Assembly (NCBI GenBank): GCA_039180865.1
Contig: JBCDCZ010000019.1
Span: forward strand, 1-28,329
Direction of reading: 5' to 3'
Length of the DNA: 28,329 bases
DNA from: JBCDCU01 sp039180865
Lineage (GTDB): Bacteria; Pseudomonadota; Alphaproteobacteria; Rhizobiales; JACESI01
Part shown: positions 16,532 to 23,367 of the stretch, piece by piece
How the letters are laid out: the number at the start of each line of letters is the position of its first letter
How positions within the stretch are numbered: the first letter of the stretch is position 1
Position numbers and translations under genes: made by a program
Notes under the pieces: model-generated
The model's input: the letters and a program-made list of their open reading frames with translations, nothing else
What the model was told of the DNA's origin: nothing
Databases searched by the model: none

Positions 16532-18256
16532 CTAGGCTGTCTCTGCTTCCTGAACTCCAAGCTCCGCACTCATCCTTTCGCGCATGATGAATTTCTGAGG
16601 TTTGCCGGTCACCGTCATCGGGATCTCATCGACAAACCGCACATGGGCAGGCACTTTGTAATGGGCAATCTGTTCCTTGCAGAACGCTCTGACCGCCTCC
16701 TCGTCCGCTTCTTCGCCCGGCTTTTTGATGATCCAGGCGCAGGTGATCTCGCCATACTTCTCATCTGGAATACCAAAGACCTGAACCTGGGAAACGGCCG
16801 GATGGGTGTAGAGAAATTCTTCAATTTCGCGCGGATAAATGTTCTCTCCGCCCCGGCAGATCATGTCCTTCACCCGACCAGTGATGTTGCAATACCCCTC
16901 AGCATCAATCCGTGCGAGATCTCCGGTGTGCATCCATCCTTTACCGTCAATCGCCTGGGCCGTTTGCTCTTCATCCGCCCAGTAACCCTGCATCACGCTG
17001 TAGCCGCGCGTTAAAAGTTCCCCCTGCTCGCCGACGGGAACGGTATCGCCCGCCTCATCAACGATTTTGACTTCGACATGGGGGTGAATGCGCCCAACGG
17101 AAGAGACCCGTTTTTCAACCGGATCATCAACATTACTCTGGAACGAGACCGGGCTTGTTTCCGTCATGCCATAAGCAATCGTCACTCCGGTCATATTCAT
17201 ATCGCTTTGGACTTTTCGCATGACCTCAATCGGGCAAGGCGCACCCGCCATGATCCCTGTGCGCAAGTGGGAAAGATCGAAGGTTGTAAATTCGGGATGT
17301 TCGAGCTCTGCGACAAACATCGTCGGGACGCCAAAGAGCGCAGTGCAGCGCTCGTCCGAAATCGTTCGAAGCGTATCCGTCGGATCAAAACCTTCCCCTG
17401 GAACGATCATTGCGGCACCTTTGGTGACACAACCAAGTGTCCCCATGACCATGCCAAAGCAATGATAGAAGGGGACGGGAATACAGAGCCGATCTTCTTC
17501 GGTGAACTCCATCGCAGCGGTTACGAAATGCGCATTGTTCACAATGTTTCGGTGTGTGAGGCACGCACCTTTAGGAAGGCCCGTCGTTCCGCTTGTAAAC
17601 TGAATATTGATCGGATCGTTGCGGTCGAGGTCACGCGTTATCTCGTCGAGAACCCCGGATTCGACAGCGTCTCCCATCTCCATAATCGCGTCAAACCCGT
17701 ACATTCCGTCGGGCGTCTCATCACCGAGACAAACAATCGTCTCCAATTGAGGCAGCCGTTTTGAGCGAAGCGCGCCCGCAGCACAATCCGCAAGCTCGGG
17801 GGCAAGCTCACAGAGCATGCCCACATAGTCCGAAGACTTAAAAAACGGCGCTGTTATGAGTGCGCGACATCCCACCTTGTTCAAAGCGTATTCGAGTTCA
17901 AAAACGCGGTAAGCAGGGTTGATGTTGACAAGGATGGCACCGATCCTCGCGGTCGCGAACTGTGCGAGCAGCCATTCGTAGCGGTTCGGTGACCAAATCC
18001 CGATACGCTCACCCTTCTTAAAGCCGAGTGCGTGCAGTCCACCAGCCAAGCGGTCGACCTCTTTATCGAATGCGGAATAGGTCCACCTGATAGCCTGCGC
18101 CGGAAAAACCGCGGCTTCACGGTTTCCGAACGCCGCGACGGTCTTCTTCAAAAGAACCGGAATTGTGTCTTCGATCAGGGCTTCACCGATCAAACCGCGT
18201 ACGATTGAGCGTCCGCCGACCGGCGCACGACTTTGCATGTCCAGATTGTTCGTCAT
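16532..18256 (-). CDS. AMP-binding acyl-CoA synthetase (fatty-acyl-CoA ligase-like)
   Basis: This 574-residue enzyme activates a carboxylic acid with ATP and CoA through an acyl-adenylate. The ATP-binding motif TSGTTGLPKG lies at residues 221-230; YGMTETSP and the GWMHTGDLARID hinge region follow. The C-terminal block RVKDMICRGGENIYPREIE and the terminal TGKPQKF with its catalytic lysine are intact. Overall it resembles the ACSF2/FadD group of medium-chain acyl-CoA synthetases. No membrane segment or signal is seen. It lies 40 bases after acuI on the same strand, so the two are probably one operon, which raises the chance that its substrate is a short acid such as acrylate, propionate or 3-hydroxypropionate. 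Only a weak ribosome-binding site precedes the ATG. Chain-length specificity is unknown. Confidence 0.9.
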   Translation of the reverse strand: MTNNLDMQSRAPVGGRSIVRGLIGEALIEDTIPVLLKKTVAAFGNREAAVFPAQAIRWTYSAFDKEVDRLAGGLHALGFKKGERIGIWSPNRYEWLLAQFATARIGAILVNINPAYRVFELEYALNKVGCRALITAPFFKSSDYVGMLCELAPELADCAAGALRSKRLPQLETIVCLGDETPDGMYGFDAIMEMGDAVESGVLDEITRDLDRNDPINIQFTSGTTGLPKGACLTHRNIVNNAHFVTAAMEFTEEDRLCIPVPFYHCFGMVMGTLGCVTKGAAMIVPGEGFDPTDTLRTISDERCTALFGVPTMFVAELEHPEFTTFDLSHLRTGIMAGAPCPIEVMRKVQSDMNMTGVTIAYGMTETSPVSFQSNVDDPVEKRVSSVGRIHPHVEVKIVDEAGDTVPVGEQGELLTRGYSVMQGYWADEEQTAQAIDGKGWMHTGDLARIDAEGYCNITGRVKDMICRGGENIYPREIEEFLYTHPAVSQVQVFGIPDEKYGEITCAWIIKKPGEEADEEAVRAFCKEQIAHYKVPAHVRFVDEIPMTVTGKPQKFIMRERMSAELGVQEAETA

Positions 18257-18296
18257 ATTACTCGCGTTCTGCAGATAAACGTTCGTTGCTGCAGAT

Positions 18297-19280
18297 CTAT
18301 CCCTTTACTTTCACAAGGGTCCGACCCCGCACCTCGCCCTTGAGAATCTTGGGTGCAAGATCGATCACCTCCTCCAGATCGACAGTATTGGTCATCTCAC
18401 CAAGTTTGCCAAGATCGAGGTCCTTTGCGAGACGCTGCCACGCTTCGATCCGATCCGGTTTCGGACACATGACGCTGTCAATTCCGATAAGGGAGACGCC
18501 GCGCAAAATGAAAGGCGCAACGGATGAGGGAAGATCCATGCCCGCCGCAAGACCGCAGGCGGTCACGACACCACGATATTTCATACCGGCGATCACATTG
18601 GCGAGAACATGGCTTCCGGCAGCGTCAACGGCACCTGCCCAACGTTCTTTCTGAAGCGGCTTTCCGGGTTCTGACAGCGTTGCTCTGTCTACGATCGACG
18701 CTGCTCCGAGGCCCTTGAGGTAACCCTCTTCGCTGACCCGTCCTGTCAGGGCGGCAACCTCGTAACCGAGTTTGGACAAGAGCGCGATTGCAACGCTTCC
18801 AACACCGCCGGACGCACCGGTTACGATGATCTCGCCGTGATCCGGGGTGACACCCTGCCGCTCCAGAGCGAGTACACACAACATCGCGGTATAACCAGCC
18901 GTTCCAATCGCCATCGCTTGGGCCGCATCAAGACCATCGGGAAGCGGAACAAGATAATCACCGGGTACACGTGCTTTTTCCGCGTAACCACCCCAGTGTT
19001 TTTCGCCGATTCCCCAACCGTTCAGGACAACCATGTCGCCCGGCTTGTAATCGGCATGATCGCTTTCGATGACGCTTCCAGCAAAATCGATGCCCGGCAC
19101 CATGGGAAACGATCGCACAACCGGTGCTTTTCCGGTGATCGCGAGACCGTCCTTATAATTCACGGTTGAATAATGGACTTCCACCGTGACATCACCGTCC
19201 GGCAATGCGCTTTCTTCAATATCGGTTAGCCCGACGGTTTGCTGGTCCTCGCCCTGTTCAATCAGTACGCCGCGAAACAT
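18297..19280 (-). CDS. acuI: AcuI/YhdH-family NADPH acrylyl-CoA reductase
   Basis: This 327-residue medium-chain dehydrogenase/reductase belongs to the YhdH/AcuI branch. The diagnostic block STVNYKDGLAITGK (residues 38-51) with FPMVPGIDFAG (58-68) and the NADPH-binding TGASGGVGS (154-162) are present. No zinc-binding cysteine cluster is seen, as expected for this branch. Characterised AcuI reduces acryloyl-CoA to propionyl-CoA and detoxifies acrylate in DMSP and 3-hydroxypropionate metabolism; YhdH homologues are widespread, so the precise role is inferred. A strong GAGGAGG lies 5 bases before the ATG. A terminator hairpin and a candidate promoter stand in its 126-bp upstream gap behind gntR. 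It is followed by an acyl-CoA synthetase gene that could supply a CoA-ester substrate. Confidence 0.92.
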   Translation of the reverse strand: MFRGVLIEQGEDQQTVGLTDIEESALPDGDVTVEVHYSTVNYKDGLAITGKAPVVRSFPMVPGIDFAGSVIESDHADYKPGDMVVLNGWGIGEKHWGGYAEKARVPGDYLVPLPDGLDAAQAMAIGTAGYTAMLCVLALERQGVTPDHGEIIVTGASGGVGSVAIALLSKLGYEVAALTGRVSEEGYLKGLGAASIVDRATLSEPGKPLQKERWAGAVDAAGSHVLANVIAGMKYRGVVTACGLAAGMDLPSSVAPFILRGVSLIGIDSVMCPKPDRIEAWQRLAKDLDLGKLGEMTNTVDLEEVIDLAPKILKGEVRGRTLVKVKG

Positions 19281-19298
19281 TGCACCTCCTCAAGGAAT

Positions 19299-19333
19299 AA
19301 AAAACCGCACTCGGCAAAGGTGCCGCGCGCGGT
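19299..19333 (-). terminator. Rho-independent terminator between gntR and acuI
   Basis: Read on the minus strand, ACCGC (19333-19329) and CGGCA (19325-19321 on the complement) pair with TGCCG and GCGGT, with a small internal loop and a 4-base apical loop. A run of Ts follows (plus-strand A-run 19299-19304). It lies about 75 bases after the gntR stop and about 19 bases before the acuI ATG. Confidence 0.75.
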
Positions 19334-19334
19334 C

Positions 19335-19363
19335 ATAAATTCATTGATCGTTCCCCCTGTCAA
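19335..19363 (-). promoter_or_regulatory. Candidate acuI promoter
   Basis: On the minus strand a perfect TTGACA (19363-19358) is followed after 17 bases by ATTTAT (19340-19335), a weak -10. Transcription would start near 19328, just inside the 5' arm of the terminator hairpin. The -35 and spacing are good but the -10 is poor. Confidence 0.4.
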
Positions 19364-19406
19364 TGAGGGCAGTTTCGTTTGCAAACCCGGATCTCTCGAA
19401 ACCCTG

Positions 19407-20141
19407 TCAGGCGGACTTTGTCCGTTGCGCCTCAACGGTTTCCGACAGATCACGCAAATAGGAGATAACCTGGTCGATTGCATCTTTCGCAGCTGTCTCG
19501 TCACCCGCAAAGAGCGCATCGCGCAGGGCTCTATACTGACTGACGATGCTGCTGCGATCTTGGACGTAGGCAATGTTCACGCTCATGACCGGCATAAGCG
19601 ATTCAATCACGCCGTACATGAGGTATTGCAGCATAGGATTTTCGGTCGCATCAACGATCGTGCGGTGGAAATTCACGTCATAGTCGCAGAAGTCTTCATC
19701 GCTCAAATTCGGACGTTCCAGATCCCGAAGTGCTTTATCAATCCTATCACCGATCTCCGGGGACCACTTCCGGATGAGCTTCTGGCAACAATGAAACTGC
19801 ATGAATCGACGGACATCGAGAATTTCTGAATATTTTACCGATTCAAGTGACAGCATAAGCATTGTGGCCGTCACAACGGATTCGGCGGCATCACTCACTT
19901 CATAATGGCGTACGAAAGTGCCCCCCGTCGGTCCGCGCCTTGAAGTGATGAGATTTTGCGCCGCAAGACGCTTTAAAGCTTCCCTGATTGTCGGCCTTGA
20001 TACGCCGAATTGGACCGACATATCCATTTCTGTGGGCAGTTGCTCGCCCGATTTGAATGTTCCATCTAGAATTGCAGATCTGATTTGCTCGGCAATCTGC
20101 ATTGTTGCACTCGCAACAACCACTGGTTTCAACTTGTTCAC
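19407..20141 (-). CDS. GntR-family transcriptional regulator, FCD (FadR-type) subfamily
   Basis: This DNA-binding regulator of about 244 residues has an N-terminal winged helix (about residues 13-78, with SGEQLPTE and SRPTIREALKRLAAQNLI) and an all-helical FCD ligand domain. Of the four metal ligands usual in FCD proteins, Asp155 and His159 (DVNFH) are present, but the two later histidines are replaced by Tyr203 and Val225. It may therefore bind its effector without the usual metal. The GTG at 20141 is preferred because AGAAGG lies seven bases upstream; a GTG at 20183 preceded by AGGGGG would add 14 residues and cannot be excluded. It stands upstream of acuI on the same strand and may control that operon, itself, or the carboxylate and sox genes. 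Targets are unknown. Confidence 0.9.
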   Translation of the reverse strand: MNKLKPVVVASATMQIAEQIRSAILDGTFKSGEQLPTEMDMSVQFGVSRPTIREALKRLAAQNLITSRRGPTGGTFVRHYEVSDAAESVVTATMLMLSLESVKYSEILDVRRFMQFHCCQKLIRKWSPEIGDRIDKALRDLERPNLSDEDFCDYDVNFHRTIVDATENPMLQYLMYGVIESLMPVMSVNIAYVQDRSSIVSQYRALRDALFAGDETAAKDAIDQVISYLRDLSETVEAQRTKSA

Positions 20142-20228
20142 ACCCGGACCTTCTCTGGATCTGGTTTTCCCTGTTTGACGCACCGGCCCCCTGAGATCGG
20201 ATAACGCCGCTAAAAAACAATTTCACAA

Positions 20229-20257
20229 ATTCTTATGCTAATTGCTACTAAAGTCAA
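20229..20257 (-). promoter_or_regulatory. Candidate gntR promoter
   Basis: On the minus strand TTGACT (20257-20252), a 17-base spacer and AAGAAT (20234-20229) form a plausible sigma-70-type promoter about 90 bases before the GTG at 20141. The -10 matches the consensus at four positions. Confidence 0.4.
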
Positions 20258-20280
20258 ACAACGTTTCACGGGAATTTTAT

Positions 20281-20290
20281 TTGTGTACAA
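20281..20290. promoter_or_regulatory. Candidate GntR operator palindrome
   Basis: TTGT-GT-ACAA (20281-20290) is an inverted repeat of the TTGT..ACAA kind recognised by many FCD-type GntR regulators. It lies about 24 bases upstream of the -35 of the candidate gntR promoter. Autoregulation is inference. Confidence 0.35.
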
Positions 20291-20572
20291 GCAAACAACT
20301 CAAAATTGTAGACTGAGGAGTAGCGTTCAAAAATCTTTTCCTAAAAATGCGAAAAAAAGAAAAATTCCATACCAATAATTGGCGCTTTCACAAAAAACCA
20401 TACTATAAAATATTTTTATGGGAATATCTGTACCACTCATTTCATCTTTAGTTTAATTTACTTTTCGCTGCGGCACCCTAAGCGATTTTTAAGTGAAAAT
20501 TGCAACCAAAGATAGCCAGATTAGCTATATCCGGTTGTAGCGAAATATTGAACCAGACGAATCAAGTAAAAA

Positions 20573-20870
20573 TTAGGCAATCCAGCGGCCTGCCTTTTCT
20601 GTGATCATCAATGTCGGAGAATTCGTGTTACCACTTTTGATTGTTGGCATGATGTTGGCATCGACAATGCGCAATCCCGTCACTCCATTCCCCTCGATCA
20701 CCCGTCAATGACTGCATTGACGTCGTTATTCGTCCTATCTTCGCAGTGCCAACGGGATGGAAGATCGTTGTCCCAATGTCACCGGCTGCTCTGACTAAAT
20801 CTGCCTCAGAAGCGAACCCAGAACCTAGCCTACCCTCATACGTACGATATATTTGGCAACGCACCAGTGA
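20573..20870 (-). pseudogene. GMC-family oxidoreductase, frameshifted 3' remnant
   Basis: On the minus strand three reading frames together spell the C-terminus of a GMC flavoprotein of choline-dehydrogenase type. The first frame gives TIFHPVGTAKIG (around 20768-20733), a second gives NDVNAVID (20727-20704), and a third, from about 20695, gives GLRIVDANIMPTIKSGNTNS, then PTLMITEKAGRWIA and a TAA at 20575-20573. At least two frameshifts and an in-frame stop separate them. Intact members have over 500 residues, but only about 95 remain; the FAD-binding N-terminus is absent and the remnant abuts murB. It cannot make a functional enzyme. Intact relatives oxidise alcohols such as choline. The remnant marks a decayed gene and probably a deletion next to the dcw cluster. 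Confidence 0.85.
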
Positions 20871-20911
20871 ACGGTATTGCGAAAAACCTATCAGGCCACA
20901 GATCCCATCCT

Positions 20912-21865
20912 TCATTCAAGATCAGTAAACGGCACAATATCAACACCATCCGGAAAGCGCCCTATCCTCTTGATCTCCCAGTCAAGGCGGATGCCGGAGT
21001 CTTCAAGCACGCGAGCACGAACAGTTTCCCCCAGACTTTCAAGGTCGCCTGCACTCGCTTCACCGCGATTGATCATGAAATTACAGTGAAGCTCGCTCAT
21101 TTCAGCATCGCCAATCACGAGACCACGACATCCCGCTGCATCGACAACGCGCCACGCACTGTTTCCCTCAGGATTCTTGAACGTTGACCCGCCCGTTTTC
21201 TCACGAATGGGTTGCACTGTTTCTCGGTGATGCTGCACAGCGTCCATTCTCTCGCGGATCAAATCCTGGTCGGCGGGTTCACCCTGAAAAACCGCCTCGA
21301 CGAAAATCAAATCAGACGGTGCTTTCGTGGTGCGGTAAGAAAAGCCCATCTCTCCGTTCGATAGGACGTGGCGATTCCCTCCACGATCAAGGGCAACGGC
21401 TTCAACCAATATATCCTTCGTCTCTGCGCCGTTTGCCCCCGCATTCATCCTGAGAGCGCCGCCTATGGTTCCGGGAATACCATGATAAAAGGCAAAACCG
21501 TCGAGCCCTTGTTCAAACGCGAAAGCGGCAAGCCTCTTATCGAGGACGGCTGTTCCGCAGCGTATTCGATCGCCATCTTCCACCCGCGTTCCACCAAAAC
21601 CACGGGCCGATAGCTTAACAATCACGCCGTCGACACCGCCATCGCGGACCAGAAGGTTGGATCCCGCTCCGACCGTAAAGACCGGAACGTCCGGGGATAG
21701 ATTGGCGAGAAAGAGTGCAAGATCATCTGTATCGGCAGGCTGGAATAGAAGGTCGGCAGGGCCGCCAACCCGAAACCAGGTTACCTTGCTCATGGCAGCC
21801 GAAAATGTCAGGCGCCCGCGGATTTTCTCGCGAAACGGCGCAATGTGTGCTTCTAGATCCATCAT
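20912..21865 (-). CDS. murB: UDP-N-acetylenolpyruvoylglucosamine reductase MurB
   Basis: This 317-residue cytoplasmic FAD enzyme reduces UDP-GlcNAc-enolpyruvate to UDP-MurNAc with NADPH. The FAD-binding motif VGAGSNLLVRDGG (residues 65-77) and the active-site residues are present: Ser227 in GGSTFKNP as proton donor and Glu297 in the C-terminal DWEIKRIG. The short form without the extra YR loop domain fits the alphaproteobacterial type. The ATG at 21865 (first of two consecutive ATGs) gives the usual N-terminus. A longer frame extends upstream to 22063 but runs into murC and lacks support. The gene follows murC by 17 bases. Unusually for the cluster, ddl-ftsQ does not follow; the GMC remnant does. 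Confidence 0.96.
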   Translation of the reverse strand: MMDLEAHIAPFREKIRGRLTFSAAMSKVTWFRVGGPADLLFQPADTDDLALFLANLSPDVPVFTVGAGSNLLVRDGGVDGVIVKLSARGFGGTRVEDGDRIRCGTAVLDKRLAAFAFEQGLDGFAFYHGIPGTIGGALRMNAGANGAETKDILVEAVALDRGGNRHVLSNGEMGFSYRTTKAPSDLIFVEAVFQGEPADQDLIRERMDAVQHHRETVQPIREKTGGSTFKNPEGNSAWRVVDAAGCRGLVIGDAEMSELHCNFMINRGEASAGDLESLGETVRARVLEDSGIRLDWEIKRIGRFPDGVDIVPFTDLE

Positions 21866-21882
21866 AGGCGTTCCGCGTATAC

Positions 21883-23331
21883 CTATTGTCCACCTTCGCC
21901 AGCTGAGCCCATATCCTCCTTGGACGGTGCCGGAAACGCAGCAAGATCCTGAGGCAAACGGTTCGCCCACTGCGTGATGTTGCCAGCTCCGAGACACATG
22001 ACATAGTCGCCCGGTTTTGCAAGGCGCGCGACGATCCCCGGCAGATCTGCAGCTCCATCGCATGTCAGAACATTGCGGTGACCCATGGTTCGAAGACCAC
22101 GCGCAAGGGCATCCCTGTCCGCCCCCTCGATCGGCTCTTCACCAGCCGCATAAACCGGTGCGACGATCACTGTGTCAGCCTCGTTAAAGCAGGTGCAGAA
22201 ATCATCAAAAAGGCTTTGGAGGCGGGTGTAGCGGTGCGGCTGGACAATTGCGACGACACGGCCTTCGGAAGCCTGCCGGGCGGCCTTGAGCACATTTTCG
22301 ATTTCAACCGGATGATGACCGTAATCATCGAAAATCTCCGCCCCATGCCAGCTTCCCGTATAGGTGAAGCGCCGTTTGACCCCACCGAAACTTTCAAGAC
22401 CCTGACGGATCTTTTCAGGGGAAACGCCAAGTCTGACCGCAACCGCAATCGCTGCGGTCGCATTGGATACATTATGATGACCGGGCATCGGCAGAACCAG
22501 ATCATCAAGCTCAATCACCTGACCGGTTCTGCGCCGTGTCACACGCACATTGAAATGCGTCTTTCCATTTTTAGACTTGAGGTCGCAGAAGCGCACTTCA
22601 GCCTGCGGATTTTGCCCGTAGGTAACGATCCGCCGGTCGATGATTTGACCCACCAATTGCTGGACATCGGCATGGTCGGTACACATCACCGCGAAACCGT
22701 AGAAGGGCACATTTTCAACGAAGCGATGAAACCCCTCTTTGACCGCCTCGAAGCTTCCATAGTGGTCAAGGTGTTCTGGGTCGATGTTCGTCACAATGGC
22801 GATGTCGGCCGGAAGTTTGACGAACGTACCATCCGACTCATCCGCCTCAACGACCATCCAGTCGCCCTCGCCCATCCGTGCATTGGTGCCGTATGCATTG
22901 ATAATGCCGCCATTGATGACGGTCGGATCCATATCTCCCGCTTCGAGCAGTGCGGCCACCATTGAGGTCGTTGTGGTCTTACCGTGTGTCCCGCCAACGG
23001 CAATTGCGGACTTAAAACGCATCAGTTCCGCAAGCATTTCCGCCCGGCGAACCACGGGCAGGAAACGCTCCCGCGCTGCGATGAGTTCAGGATTGTCGGG
23101 TTGAATGGCGGATGAAACAACGACTACTGCGGCCTGGCCGAGATTCTCGGGCTGATGACCGACATGGACGGTTATTCCTTTTTCGCGAAGCCGCACCACA
23201 TTTGCGCCTTCAGCCATATCAGACCCCTGGACTTCGTAACCAAGCGTCTGAAGAACCTCGGCAATCCCGCTCATACCGATACCGCCAATGCCGACGAAAT
23301 GAACCGGACCGATATTCTGCGGCATTTTCAT
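21883..23331 (-). CDS. murC: UDP-N-acetylmuramate--L-alanine ligase MurC
   Basis: This 482-residue Mur ligase adds L-alanine to UDP-MurNAc in the cytoplasm, the first step of stem-peptide assembly. The N-terminal UDP-binding motif VGIGGIGMSGIAEVL (residues 13-27) and the ATP P-loop GTHGKTTT (114-121) are clear; DEYGHHP-type residues appear as DDYGHHPVEI in the C-terminal half. The ATG at 23331 is chosen because GAGGGGG stands seven bases upstream; an in-frame TTG at 23349 overlaps that signal. Length is normal. It lies between murG and murB in the canonical dcw order. A long open frame on the opposite strand (22078-22965) is a shadow of this gene. Confidence 0.97.
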   Translation of the reverse strand: MKMPQNIGPVHFVGIGGIGMSGIAEVLQTLGYEVQGSDMAEGANVVRLREKGITVHVGHQPENLGQAAVVVVSSAIQPDNPELIAARERFLPVVRRAEMLAELMRFKSAIAVGGTHGKTTTTSMVAALLEAGDMDPTVINGGIINAYGTNARMGEGDWMVVEADESDGTFVKLPADIAIVTNIDPEHLDHYGSFEAVKEGFHRFVENVPFYGFAVMCTDHADVQQLVGQIIDRRIVTYGQNPQAEVRFCDLKSKNGKTHFNVRVTRRRTGQVIELDDLVLPMPGHHNVSNATAAIAVAVRLGVSPEKIRQGLESFGGVKRRFTYTGSWHGAEIFDDYGHHPVEIENVLKAARQASEGRVVAIVQPHRYTRLQSLFDDFCTCFNEADTVIVAPVYAAGEEPIEGADRDALARGLRTMGHRNVLTCDGAADLPGIVARLAKPGDYVMCLGAGNITQWANRLPQDLAAFPAPSKEDMGSAGEGGQ

Positions 23332-23367
23332 GGACTGCCCCCTCTCCAATCAAACTTCAGTGCGTGC

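Larger units (their letters stand above)
20184..20572. other. AT-rich gap without a convincing gene; probable gntR control region
   Basis: These 389 bases are far richer in A+T than the rest of the window; one 60-base line (20401-20460) has only about 13 G or C. No open frame with a plausible start signal was found. It holds the candidate gntR promoter, two short palindromes (TTGTGTACAA at 20281-20290 and CCAATAATTGG at 20372-20382) and A/T tracts such as the near-palindrome around 20404-20418. It probably serves as the upstream region of gntR and also as spacer at a rearrangement junction. Confidence 0.6.

Noticed and set aside
16529..17764. Two long plus-strand frames (161 and 228 codons)
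   Set aside because: Both are antisense to the acyl-CoA synthetase, whose motifs are continuous along the minus strand.
20466..20490. TCGCT...AGCGA hairpin followed by TTTTT in the AT-rich gap
   Set aside because: The stem is 5 bp with a long loop, and no plus-strand gene ends upstream, so it has nothing obvious to terminate.
20628..20915. 95-codon minus-strand frame as a small gene
   Set aside because: Its middle is a GMC oxidoreductase fragment and its end runs out of frame into nonsense relative to the family motifs. It is better treated as part of the pseudogene.
22078..22965. Long open frame on the plus strand (295 codons)
   Set aside because: It is wholly antisense to murC, has no recognisable motif and no ribosome-binding context. 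It is a shadow frame.
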